From DATLZB01 sp035574175 (GTDB taxonomy: Bacteria; Pseudomonadota; Alphaproteobacteria; Rhizobiales; Hyphomicrobiaceae), in the NCBI GenBank assembly GCA_035574175.1, contig DATLZB010000184.1, positions 1 through 23,122 on the forward strand: a stretch of 23,122 nucleotides of DNA, given 5' to 3'. Positions 14,685-22,816 of this stretch are shown in pieces. The number at the start of each line of letters is the position of its first letter. The stretch's first letter is position 1. A program made the translations under genes and the position numbers. The notes under the pieces are model-generated. The model saw only the letters and a list, made by a program, of their open reading frames with translations, did no database searches and was not told where the DNA came from.

Positions 14685-15878
14685 ATGGTATGGCAACTGG
14701 CCCGGCTGCTCGCAGCCGGTCTTTCATTGTTCTTCATCGCGCCCTGCGCGTTGGCTCAGGACTCAGGCGGTGAGACTCAGCTGGCCCAGTCGTCGCTGAA
14801 GGGAGGGCGGCTGTCGCACGCGGCACGGATCGACGAGGTCAACCAGAATACGGTCACGATCATCACCGGCAATCCCAACGGCACCCAGCTCATCATCGGC
14901 TACGACCTTTCGGTCGTGCTCGACGACGGCAACAACCTGCGGGTGCTGCCGGTGGTGGGCACCGGCTCGCAGGGCAATATCCGCGACGTGCTCTATCTGC
15001 GCGGCGTCGACATGGGCATCACGCAGACCAACATCTTGGCGGAGGCAAAGCGGTCCGGCATCTACGGCCCCGGCATGGAGAACCGCATTGCCTACATCAC
15101 CACGCTGTTCAACTCAGAAATGCACGTGTTGGCCGGGCCGGGCATCGAGAAGCTCGAGGATCTTAATGGTAAGAAGGTCAATCTGTCGACCAAGGGTAGC
15201 GGGTCGCAGGCGGCCTCAAGGCAGGTGTTCGACGCGCTCGGCATTAAGATCGAGGAAGTCAACATGGGCCATTCCGACGCCTATCTGAAGATCAAGTCGG
15301 GAGAAATCGCCGCTACGGTCGCGGCTTCGGCGAAGCCTGGCGCAGCCTTCCAGAAGTTCAAACTCGAGCCCGGCATGAAACTGCTGCCGGTCCCCTATAC
15401 GGAAGCCCTCGAGGAAGACTTCCTGCCGACGACCATCACGCACAAAGACTATCCCAATCTGCTGAAGGAAGGGGAATCGGTCGATACCATCGCATTCAGT
15501 CTGGTGCTCATCGCCTACAACTGGCCGCGAAACACAGAACGCTACCGGCGCCTCGCCAAATTCGTCGATGCTTTCTTCACGAAGTTCGAGGAACTTAAGA
15601 AACCGCCGCGCCACGAGAAGTGGAAGGACGTCAACCTGGCGGCTCCGTTCAAGGGCTGGAAGCGGTTCCCGGCAGCGCAGGAATGGCTCGACCGCCACCC
15701 GGTCGGGGCTCCGACGTCGAAGAGCGTGCCAAGCGCCACGCCACCGGCGGCACCGGCCGTCGATCCGGCGCTGGCGCGCGTGCAGGCCGCGCGCGCAGCA
15801 CCCAACGATCCGGCGGAACAGGAGCGCCTCTTCCGGGAGTTCCTGGAATGGAGCAGGAGCCAGGGCAAGAAGCAGTAG
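14685..15878 (+). CDS. TAXI-family TRAP transporter solute-binding protein
   Basis: The 397-residue protein has a signal peptide (1-24, ALA-QD) and the TAXI fold markers. These are TGNPNGTQLIIGYDLS near 61, VVGTGSQGNIRDVLYLRGVDMGITQTN near 90-115, and LNGKKVNLSTKGSGSQ near 160-175. TAXI receptors usually bring glutamate or other carboxylates to a fused TRAP membrane subunit in the inner membrane. No TRAP permease gene is in the window, so this is an orphan receptor that may serve a distant permease or act as a sensor. A Pro/Ala-rich linker and a charged helix (about 340-397) extend beyond the receptor fold. GAGGGG lies 7 bases before the ATG. The next gene starts 32 bases downstream. Confidence 0.88.
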   Translation: MVWQLARLLAAGLSLFFIAPCALAQDSGGETQLAQSSLKGGRLSHAARIDEVNQNTVTIITGNPNGTQLIIGYDLSVVLDDGNNLRVLPVVGTGSQGNIRDVLYLRGVDMGITQTNILAEAKRSGIYGPGMENRIAYITTLFNSEMHVLAGPGIEKLEDLNGKKVNLSTKGSGSQAASRQVFDALGIKIEEVNMGHSDAYLKIKSGEIAATVAASAKPGAAFQKFKLEPGMKLLPVPYTEALEEDFLPTTITHKDYPNLLKEGESVDTIAFSLVLIAYNWPRNTERYRRLAKFVDAFFTKFEELKKPPRHEKWKDVNLAAPFKGWKRFPAAQEWLDRHPVGAPTSKSVPSATPPAAPAVDPALARVQAARAAPNDPAEQERLFREFLEWSRSQGKKQ

Positions 15879-15910
15879 CCGAGTGCCACCTGCCAGAGAG
15901 ACACGGTACC

Positions 15911-16915
15911 ATGTCGGTCGTGCAGATGGTGCGGGGTGGACGGAGCACCCGGGATGAAGGATCGGGTCGGAGGCAAGGCGGGCTCGTCGCGTTCTGTTGT
16001 GTGCTGATGCTCTTCCTCCCGGGCAACGGCGCTTCGGGCGCGGTGCACCCGGTATGGCCTGAGCCCCATAAGCCCGCCAGAGGAGGGCTGCTTTTCGCCC
16101 AGGCCGGCACGACGGCGAAGCGGGCCATCAACATCGCAAGCACCATCGTCGCGGAGCCAGCCGGCGAGGCACCGTTTTCCATGCAGGTGGTGAGCAGCGA
16201 GGCTCTGCCGAGTGGGAGTTACATCCGTATCCGCGGTTTGCCGCCGCTGGCGTCGATGTCGGAAGGGTTCGCCATTGCGCCATCCCTGTGGGCGGTTCCG
16301 CTGAACAGCCTGCCCAAGCTGCGCATCAGGCTGCCGCCCAAGTCCAAGGGTCAGATCGCGCTCAACATCGCACTGGTGACGGTGGAAGGCAGCGTCCTGG
16401 TCGAGACCAAGACCACGGTAGCGGTCGGCTCACAGCCCGCTCAGCCCGGGCCCGAGGCCAAGGTACAGCCTAGCAAGGCGCCGGCGCCACAGTCGGCATT
16501 GCCGCCAGTCAAGCTCGAGCAGACCCCCAATGCGGTTGCCTCCGCCATCGTCCCGGGCTACCCGACCGAGCCGGCTCCGTTGCCGCCCGATCCGCAGAGC
16601 GCGGCCGAGGAGCAGCCGCTCACCCCCCAGCAGGCGAGGGCGCTCGGCTTCATCGCTCGGGGTCAGGAACTGTTCAGCGAGGGCAACGTGTCCTCGGCAA
16701 GGCTCTTGTTCAAGCGGGCCGCCGACACTGGCCTCGCTTATGGCGCCCTGTTCCTCGGACAGACCTACGATCCTTATGAGCTTGCGCTCTATCAGGTGCG
16801 CGGCCTCGGCGGCGATCCGGCGCAGGCCAAGTACTGGTACGAAAAGGCCTACGCGCTCGGGGCACCGGAGGCGGATGAGCTGATCCGCCGGCTTGAAGGG
16901 CGATTAAGCCGCTAG
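15911..16915 (+). CDS. Exported protein with Ig-like region and C-terminal Sel1-like repeats
   Basis: The 334-residue protein starts at the ATG at 15911, 32 bases after the TAXI gene. An in-frame extension to 15620 lies inside that gene and is rejected. A hydrophobic segment (25-43) is the likely export signal. Residues 85-175 (LPSGSYIRIRGLPPLASMSEGF...LPKLRIRLPP) recall the beta-sandwich LPxGAxLSxG...LxLxxP pattern of bacterial cadherin/Ig-like domains. A Pro/Ala-rich linker (175-240) follows. The C-terminus (241-334) has a helical pair of the Sel1/TPR type (LFKRAADTGLAYGALFLGQTYD, AKYWYEKAYALGAPEA). It is probably a periplasmic interaction protein, working with the TAXI receptor if co-transcribed. 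The function is unknown. Confidence 0.7.
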   Translation: MSVVQMVRGGRSTRDEGSGRRQGGLVAFCCVLMLFLPGNGASGAVHPVWPEPHKPARGGLLFAQAGTTAKRAINIASTIVAEPAGEAPFSMQVVSSEALPSGSYIRIRGLPPLASMSEGFAIAPSLWAVPLNSLPKLRIRLPPKSKGQIALNIALVTVEGSVLVETKTTVAVGSQPAQPGPEAKVQPSKAPAPQSALPPVKLEQTPNAVASAIVPGYPTEPAPLPPDPQSAAEEQPLTPQQARALGFIARGQELFSEGNVSSARLLFKRAADTGLAYGALFLGQTYDPYELALYQVRGLGGDPAQAKYWYEKAYALGAPEADELIRRLEGRLSR

Positions 16916-17352
16916 GCAGCGCGGGTCCCCACGTAGTGGAGCAGCACCTCGCGCCGGTGCGCCGCAGCGCGGTGCTCTATCAGGTAGACCGCCTGCCAAG
17001 TCCCGAGCGCCATCCTGCCGGAGAGCACGGGAAGCGAGAGCGAAGTCGCCGTCAGCATGGACTTAATGTGGCTCGGCATGTCGTCGGGCCCTTCGCTATC
17101 ATGGCGGTAGCTGCGAGACTCAGGTGCCAGGCGGGCGAGCGCATCGGCAAGGTCGGCGAGCACAGCTGGGTCGGCATTCTCCTGGATGGTCAGCGACGCG
17201 GAGGTGTGGCGCAGAAAGACGGTAAGAAGCCCGTCGTCAGCCCGGTTGTCGGCAAGCCACACGTTCAGCCGGACGGTGATATCGGTAAAGCCCGGGCCCT
17301 TAGTCTCGATCGACAGACGGCCCTGCGCCTGGGTAAGTGTCGGTTCGCTCAG
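16912..17352 (-). CDS. yjbQ: YjbQ/UPF0047 family protein, apparent CTG start
   Basis: Family motifs are present: FLRHTSASLTIQENADP (46-62), HDSEGPDDMPSHIKSML (84-100) with metal-type histidines 84 and 95, and LGTWQAVYLIEHR (116-128). The first ATG/GTG/TTG in frame, a GTG at 17262, would delete the first beta-strand. The frame continues upstream with family-like sequence (GRLSIETKGPGFTDITVRLN). The only sensible start is CTG at 17352, overlapping the upstream stop as CTGA, with GGGGGA 7 bases before it. This gives 146 residues, close to the family norm of about 138. Members were reported to have secondary thiamine-phosphate synthase activity, but the physiological role is uncertain. The 3' end overlaps the convergent Sel1-like gene at CTAG. 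Confidence 0.85.
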   Translation of the reverse strand: MSEPTLTQAQGRLSIETKGPGFTDITVRLNVWLADNRADDGLLTVFLRHTSASLTIQENADPAVLADLADALARLAPESRSYRHDSEGPDDMPSHIKSMLTATSLSLPVLSGRMALGTWQAVYLIEHRAAAHRREVLLHYVGTRAA

Positions 17353-17822
17353 AGCGGCGTCCCCCGGTGCGTCTCGTCCTCGAATTCCTTGAGCTTGTCG
17401 CGGAACTTGCGGAACATGCGCTGCAGGTAGGTCATGGCCCGATCAACGTCTTCCTCGCTCGGAAGCTGCAGGCGCTCGCCGGGGCGCCTGCGCGGGTCAA
17501 GCGGAACTTGAGCCCCCGTGCCGGACTGCAGCCTTTCCTCCAGGCGCCTGATCTCGGCGCGCAATTGCTTGTTCTCCGCACGCAGGCGATCGGCCTCCGC
17601 GCGAGCGTCGCGGCCGACGTCGATCATCTCCCGGCAGCTCCATTGCGTGTCCTTGCGCGTGCAGAGCGACATGTCGCCGGTCTCGGTATCGAGGCGAACG
17701 AAGCCGCCGCCGTCGGCCGGTTGCAGCACATAGCGGCCGGCCCGCTCGCCCTCAGCCGCGCCGGCGAATGCGGCGGAGCCGAGCAGCAGGGCGGATGCGG
17801 TCGTGGTCAGGACGGTTCTCAC
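17349..17822 (-). CDS. Periplasmic coiled-coil protein of unknown function
   Basis: I chose the GTG at 17822 because GGAGG lies 5 bases before it and it opens directly on a signal peptide (1-22, FAGAAEG). The ATG at 17834 has no ribosome binding site. The 157-residue protein has a small domain (29-65) with GRYVLQPADGGGFVRLDTETGDMSLC and WSC. It carries two cysteines (54 and 63) that could form a disulphide. A coiled coil follows (70-100), then a Pro/Arg linker and a basic helix (122-150). I recognise the RLDTxTGxxSxC pattern as one recurring in small rhizobial exported proteins, with no known function. Its stop overlaps the YjbQ start, so the two are translationally coupled. Confidence 0.75.
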   Translation of the reverse strand: MRTVLTTTASALLLGSAAFAGAAEGERAGRYVLQPADGGGFVRLDTETGDMSLCTRKDTQWSCREMIDVGRDARAEADRLRAENKQLRAEIRRLEERLQSGTGAQVPLDPRRRPGERLQLPSEEDVDRAMTYLQRMFRKFRDKLKEFEDETHRGTPL

Positions 17823-18105
17823 GTCTGCCTCCATCGGTAGGATGCGAAGCATGCTAAGGCAACACATGGGGCAGCGCCATGGCCGCTGGCAAGGCCCGAG
17901 TCGCCGTCGCCTCTCACCCGGCACTTAACCGAACATTTACTGCGGCTTGCGACCTTGCCGGTAGAGGTTCGGCGCTCGTGCCGCGTCCTGGGCCGATGGT
18001 CGCGACTTGCGGGCACGAGGGGGCGGCCGAGGCGCCGCTGCGGCCTCTCTTTCCCTCGAGCGTTGCAGGCCATGATCGCGGAGCGGGCGCCTATTGGGGA
18101 GAACG
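17823..18105. other. divergent promoter region, no gene seen
   Basis: This 283-base gap separates the coiled-coil gene (minus) from the PodJ-like gene (plus) and should hold both promoters. Open frames crossing it lack family features and ribosome binding sites. I found no repeat, RNA gene or strong promoter hexamers. Confidence 0.4.
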
Positions 18106-20760
18106 ATGTCCGAGACCGACGATCGGCGCTTCGGCACGGCGGCAGCGCAGCGCCCAGCACCTGCCGCAAGGTCAGCCTTTCGCTGCGAAGCGCACGAGGT
18201 CAAGGCAATTTTGCAGCGTATCGCGACCCGCATCCACGAGGCGGACCGACGCCATTCGGATGCCCTGGAAGCCATGCATGAGCGGCTTCTCGAACTCAGC
18301 CGGGAAAGGGGGGGGCGCCGTCCGGTAACCGCCGGCCACACGCGGGGGATAGAGCACTCAGAAGCGAGCGCACCGATTGCGGAGGATGAACCGTGGGATC
18401 GGGTCTCAGCCGAGGCGCTGGCAAGCGTCTACGAATCGGAGGGAGCGATCGGCCGCCGTCAGACTCATGGCTGGCGTGCGGAAAGCGAGGCGGAACACTT
18501 GTGGCCGGCAAAGCCCGCTGGGCCTACGGCTGAGAGCGAACGCCGGCTTCTCGAGCAGATGCACGCAGAACTGGCGGAGCGCCTCGAGCAAGCACTGGCC
18601 GAGGTCGGCAGGGAATGTCGAGTTTCCGACCTTGCCGGTCGGTTCGAGCGGCTCGAAGCCGACGTCGGGCGGTTGCTCGTCGCGGCCGAGGAGCGGACGG
18701 CACAGGAGGCGCTTGAGCGCATAGAGAAGCAGGTGGTCGAGCTTGCTCAGCGCTTCGAAGCGGTGCAGGGCGAGGTTCAGCGTTTCGGTAGGCTCGAGGA
18801 GGAACTCGGGGACTTGGCGCGGCAGGTGTCGGACGAACGCATGGAAGAGCTGCTGGCTCGCGCCGCGCCGGCCACGCGCGAGAAAGAAAAAGAGGCACTG
18901 GCCCAGGTCGTTGCCGACAGAGTTTGTGCGCAGATGCGTCAAGCGGATGTGCTCCGGGCGGGAGAGTGCACGAGCCTCGAGGAGCTGCACGATCTGATCA
19001 GCGGCTTCTTCAACGAGCGGCGGGAGGGCGATGCGCAGACCGCGACCGTGCTCGATACGATGCAGCAGGCGATGATCCGGCTGCTCGACCGCATGGACGC
19101 GATCGAGGAGGGTTCGCCGGTTGGAGCGACGCAGCGCGGTCTCAACGAGTCGGGCAAAGTGCGGTTTACGCCGGGCAATCCGTCAGCGGGCCCGCAGCCA
19201 TGGGGGGGCGGGACCGATCCGGAGCCGGCCGCGGTCGACAGCCAGGAGCCGCGCTTTGATCCGGCCGTTTATCACATGTATCCCGAGCCCGACCGCGGCG
19301 CGCGCCACACGCGGACGGGCAGCGACACCGACGACCCGCACCGCAGCGGAGACTCGCCGCTAGCGGAGGGTCCGCCTACCTCATGGCAGGGCGACCGGCT
19401 GGACTACATTCCACCCTCGGCACACGATGCGCAGAACGTAGTGGCGGCGGCGCGGCGGGTCATGCGCCAGTCGATGGCGGGGGAGAGCGGGGAGCAGCGA
19501 GCGGGAGGCGGCGAGCAACAAGGCGGGGTGAGGCCGCCCAGACCGGCCGAGAAGCGGAGTGGTCTGCTGCGCCGCTCGTGGTTTCCGTCGCGCTTGTTCG
19601 TTGCTACGTTCGCCATGATCGTGGTCGGAGCCACCTTCGCTATCGCTACGGTGCTGAGCAAGCCAGAAGCCAACGCGCCGTTCGGGCGGATGCTGCCGAC
19701 ACCGGAAAAGGCCACCGTGGAGCCCACCAAGCACGACGCCGGCGGCGGCCAGAAGGGCGGCCAAAGCAGCAGCAGTCCCGTCCCCGTCCCGCAGGGCGAA
19801 CCCAAGTCAAACGGGGGCGCGGCTCCGGCGCTCAGGCAGCGCAGTGGCGAGCCGCCCAAGAGAATGCATGCCATGGGCGTTGACCGGCTCGAGTGGGGCC
19901 CAGAACAGCTCAGCGCCTTCCAGGCGGTTGGCGGCCCGGCCAGCGCCGAGGGAGAGGAGGGAGCGTCCCCCATACCCTCCGAGGAAGCCCGTCTGGCAAC
20001 AGGTTCGATCGGCGTTGTTCCCAAGCGCGCGCTGGGTGCCGGTGCCTTTCGAATGCCGGGCTCGGCGCCGGAAGCCGGCCCAGGCGTGGGCACGCTGCCG
20101 CCGGCCGCTGTCGGTCCCCACTCCCTGCGGCTTGCTGCCGCCAACGGCGATCCGTCGGCGGCGTTCGAGGTCGGTTCGCGACTGGCGGAAGGGCGCGGCG
20201 TGCCGCAGGACTTCGAGCAGGCGGCGATCTGGTACCAGCGGGCCGCCGAGCGCGGCTTTGCGCCCGCCCAATACAGGCTTGCCACCCTGCTCGAGCGCGG
20301 CCTCGGCGTAGCAAGCGATCTTGCCCGCGCCCGCGCCTGGTATCTGCAGGCGGCCGAGCAGGGCCACGTGAAGGCCATGCACAACGTGGCAGTGCTCAGC
20401 ATCGCCGGCGAGCGGGGCTCTCCCGATTATGCAGGCGCGGTCGACTGGTTTACGAAGGCGGCCGAGCACGGGCTCGTCGACAGCCAGTACAATCTCGGTG
20501 TGCTCTACGAGAGCGGCCTCGGCGTGCCGCGCGACCTGAAGACCGCCTATCGCTGGTTTGCCCTTGCGGCGCGTACGGGTGACGGGGAAGCTCGGCGCCG
20601 GTGCGGCCTGCTCAAGGCAAGAATCGATGCGGCGGACCTACAGGAGGTCGAGGCGGCGGTGGCCTCGTGGCGGGCAAAGCCCATGGACCTCCTCGTCAAC
20701 GAGCCGCGCACGGCCGGCGCGCTCTGGCAGCGCGAAGCGGCGGCCGAAAGAGAGCGATAG
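18106..20760 (+). CDS. PodJ-like coiled-coil, single-pass membrane protein with Sel1 repeats
   Basis: The 884-residue protein starts at ATG 18106, with GGGGAG 4 bases upstream. The N-terminal half is hydrophilic and rich in Glu, Arg and Gln, with coiled-coil stretches at about 145-310 (heptads such as LERIEKQVVELAQRF). A disordered Pro/Gly/Ser-rich region leads to one transmembrane helix at about 495-517. After a linker there are four Sel1-type repeats at about 671-840 (FEQAAIWYQRAAERG, LARARAWYLQAAEQG, YAGAVDWFTKAAEHG, LKTAYRWFALAARTG). A closing DLQEVEAAVASWRAKP helix follows. This layout, cytoplasmic coiled coil, membrane span, periplasmic Sel1, is that of the alphaproteobacterial polarity factor PodJ. 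The protein lacks the C-terminal peptidoglycan-binding domain of Caulobacter PodJ. A role in polar growth or division is inferred from architecture only. Confidence 0.75.
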   Translation: MSETDDRRFGTAAAQRPAPAARSAFRCEAHEVKAILQRIATRIHEADRRHSDALEAMHERLLELSRERGGRRPVTAGHTRGIEHSEASAPIAEDEPWDRVSAEALASVYESEGAIGRRQTHGWRAESEAEHLWPAKPAGPTAESERRLLEQMHAELAERLEQALAEVGRECRVSDLAGRFERLEADVGRLLVAAEERTAQEALERIEKQVVELAQRFEAVQGEVQRFGRLEEELGDLARQVSDERMEELLARAAPATREKEKEALAQVVADRVCAQMRQADVLRAGECTSLEELHDLISGFFNERREGDAQTATVLDTMQQAMIRLLDRMDAIEEGSPVGATQRGLNESGKVRFTPGNPSAGPQPWGGGTDPEPAAVDSQEPRFDPAVYHMYPEPDRGARHTRTGSDTDDPHRSGDSPLAEGPPTSWQGDRLDYIPPSAHDAQNVVAAARRVMRQSMAGESGEQRAGGGEQQGGVRPPRPAEKRSGLLRRSWFPSRLFVATFAMIVVGATFAIATVLSKPEANAPFGRMLPTPEKATVEPTKHDAGGGQKGGQSSSSPVPVPQGEPKSNGGAAPALRQRSGEPPKRMHAMGVDRLEWGPEQLSAFQAVGGPASAEGEEGASPIPSEEARLATGSIGVVPKRALGAGAFRMPGSAPEAGPGVGTLPPAAVGPHSLRLAAANGDPSAAFEVGSRLAEGRGVPQDFEQAAIWYQRAAERGFAPAQYRLATLLERGLGVASDLARARAWYLQAAEQGHVKAMHNVAVLSIAGERGSPDYAGAVDWFTKAAEHGLVDSQYNLGVLYESGLGVPRDLKTAYRWFALAARTGDGEARRRCGLLKARIDAADLQEVEAAVASWRAKPMDLLVNEPRTAGALWQREAAAERER

Positions 20761-20867
20761 CCGACGTCCGCCCCCGCCAGAGGCCGAGAGGGGGAAGGCA
20801 TCGCCACCCTTGTAGCGGAAATGCGGCACGGCCGAGGCGATGTTCCTCGAGCAGCCTTGCTGCATCC

Positions 20868-20887
20868 CAATGCCAATATTGCCATTG
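20868..20887. promoter_or_regulatory. 20-base palindrome, candidate operator for the TauE/TIGR02186 genes
   Basis: CAATGCCAATATTGCCATTG is symmetrical except for one mismatched pair, around a CAATATTG core. It is AT-rich in a GC-rich background and sits 148 bases before the TauE start. A second, imperfect dyad (GCCATTGACC with GGTCATGGC, 20881-20903) overlaps its right arm. Both suit a dimeric repressor or activator. Which regulator binds is unknown. Confidence 0.4.
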
Positions 20888-21035
20888 ACCCCGACGGTCA
20901 TGGCGCGCTTAAAAAAGCAAGATCACGGCCCTCGATCCATCCTGATTCGACAGCTCTGCGACCGGTGAGTAAAGGGCACCGGCGGTGGCAAGCCCAGGTG
21001 GCGGGACCGGCTGTCGGGGCGTCACTCTGAAGACG

Positions 21036-21962
21036 ATGAACATCTATCTGCCTATCGCCGAAATGTCGGTCAACGCGTTCCTGTTTCTCGGCGTCGGCGG
21101 TGCGGTGGGCTTTCTGTCAGGCATGTTCGGCGTCGGCGGCGGGTTTTTGATGACGCCGCTGCTTATCTTCGCCGGCATCCCCTCGGCGGTCGCGGTCGGC
21201 ACCGAGTCGGCGCAGATCACCGCCTCCTCCGTATCGGGCGCGCTCGCGCAGGCTCAGCGACGCAACATCGACTATAGGATGGGGGCGGTGCTGCTCGCCG
21301 GCGGCGTGGTCGGATCGCTGATCGGGGTCGAGATGGTCAAGATCCTGCGGCAGATCGGACAGTTCGACCTTTTCATATCGGTCGCGTATGGCACCTTGCT
21401 TGGCATCGTCGGCGTGCTGATGCTCGCTGAGAGCGCCACCGCCATTCGTAAGGCGCAGGCCGGCATGGCGGTCGCAGGGCGTAGGTCGGGCCAGCACAGC
21501 TGGATCCATGGGCTGCCGCTCAAGATCCGGTTCAACCGGTCCAAGCTCTATATCAGCGCCGTGCCGCCGTTCGCCATCGGCGCCTTCGTCGGCCTTCTCG
21601 CAGCCATCATGGGCGTGGGCGGCGGCTTCATCATGGTGCCGGCCATGATCTATCTGCTGAGGGTTCCGACCAACGTCGTGGTAGGAACGTCGCTCTTTCA
21701 GATCGTGTTCGTCACCGCGCTCACCACGGTGCTGCACGCGGTGCAGAATCAGACCGTCGATCTCGTACTGGCGGCCTTGCTGATGAGCGGCGGCGTGATC
21801 GGCGCGCAGATCGGGGCGGCCGCGGGCGACAAGCTCAAGGCCGAGCAGCTCCGCTTCCTGCTGGCAATCCTGGTGCTGCTGATGGGCATGCGGATGGCGT
21901 GGAACCTGATCGCGCCGCCTGACGAAATCTATTCCATCTCTCCGCCGGTCGGAGCGCATTGA
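21036..21962 (+). CDS. TauE/SafE family permease
   Basis: The 308-residue protein has about eight transmembrane helices in two repeated halves. Each half carries the family motif: GMFGVGGGFLMTPLLIFAGIPSAVAVGTE near 29-57 and AIMGVGGGFIMVPAMIYLLRVPTNVVVGTS near 192-221. TauE/SafE permeases export sulfur-containing anions such as sulfite or sulfoacetate across the inner membrane. The substrate here is not readable. The ATG at 21036 was chosen because residues before it are unlike the family, although its ribosome binding site is weak (TGAAGA). Its stop overlaps the start of the next gene as TGATG, so the two are coupled. Confidence 0.92.
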   Translation: MNIYLPIAEMSVNAFLFLGVGGAVGFLSGMFGVGGGFLMTPLLIFAGIPSAVAVGTESAQITASSVSGALAQAQRRNIDYRMGAVLLAGGVVGSLIGVEMVKILRQIGQFDLFISVAYGTLLGIVGVLMLAESATAIRKAQAGMAVAGRRSGQHSWIHGLPLKIRFNRSKLYISAVPPFAIGAFVGLLAAIMGVGGGFIMVPAMIYLLRVPTNVVVGTSLFQIVFVTALTTVLHAVQNQTVDLVLAALLMSGGVIGAQIGAAAGDKLKAEQLRFLLAILVLLMGMRMAWNLIAPPDEIYSISPPVGAH

Positions 21963-22810
21963 TGCGAGGCAGAGGGAACCAAAGCCGGCTGGTGGCGACC
22001 GGGACCGCAATAGCGGTCGCCTTCTTTTCGGTCGTCGGCACTGCCCGCGCGCAGCAGCGGCCGCCGACGGCTCCGGCGACGGAAGTGCGCGAGACGGTGC
22101 AGGCCGACGTGTCAACCCGCACGGTTGCGGTGACGTCGAGTTTCACCGGGGTCGAGATCGTCGTGTTCGGGGCGGTCGACAACAGCCGGCAGCCGAGTGC
22201 CGAGGCGGGCCTATACGACATTGTGGTGGTGGTCGAGGGTACGCCGACCAGGCTCGTGGCACGACGCAAAAGCAACGTCGCCGGGCTCTGGGTCAACACG
22301 CACTCGATAACCTTCGAAAGTGTGCCGAGCTACTACGCGATCGTGTCGACGCGGCCCTTGGACGAGCTCGCCGATCCGCTCGTGCTGCGCGAGAACGACA
22401 TCGGCTTCGAATACGTGCGTATGACACCGATCCGCGGGTGGGAAACAGGGGTCACCACGGCAGAGCTTGAGGACTTCAAGAGCGCGGTGGTCGCCCTCAA
22501 GCAGCGCGACGGCCTCTACATCGAAGACCAGTACGGAGTGGCCTTCATCGGGCGGAGCCTGTTTCGAGCCTCCATCGACCTGCCCGCGAACGTGCCGGTC
22601 GGGCCACTCGAAGCGCGCATCCACCTGTTCCGAGAGGGGCGCCTGCTCAGCACCTACAGGACCAGGGTGAATCTGCGCCGCGAAGGCCTGGAGCGGTTCC
22701 TTTATGCGGCGGCAATCAACTATCCGTTGCTCTATGGCTTGTTCACGGTGGCGCTTTCCGTCGGCGCGGGTCTTGCAGCGTCAACGGTGTTCCGCCGCAG
22801 CGGGCACTGA
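21962..22810 (+). CDS. TIGR02186 (Alph_Pro_TM) family protein
   Basis: The 282-residue protein has a signal peptide (1-30, ARA-QQ), a periplasmic beta-rich domain (about 40-245) and one transmembrane helix near the C-terminus (about 250-276). Recognisable family stretches are STRTVAVTSSFTGVEIVVFGAVD near 51-73, TRLVARRKSNVAGLWVNTHSITFESVPSYYAIVSTRPL near 95-132, and GPLEARIHLFREGRLL near 214-229. This alphaproteobacterial family has no established function and typically lies beside a TauE/SafE permease, as here. The start overlaps the TauE stop (TGATG). It is probably a periplasm-facing accessory to the permease; that is inference from the pairing. Confidence 0.9.
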   Translation: MRGRGNQSRLVATGTAIAVAFFSVVGTARAQQRPPTAPATEVRETVQADVSTRTVAVTSSFTGVEIVVFGAVDNSRQPSAEAGLYDIVVVVEGTPTRLVARRKSNVAGLWVNTHSITFESVPSYYAIVSTRPLDELADPLVLRENDIGFEYVRMTPIRGWETGVTTAELEDFKSAVVALKQRDGLYIEDQYGVAFIGRSLFRASIDLPANVPVGPLEARIHLFREGRLLSTYRTRVNLRREGLERFLYAAAINYPLLYGLFTVALSVGAGLAASTVFRRSGH

Positions 22811-22816
22811 GAGGAG

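Noticed and set aside
20908..20920. A-run as a minus-strand terminator
   Set aside because: The T-run on the minus strand has no preceding hairpin, and no minus-strand gene ends nearby.
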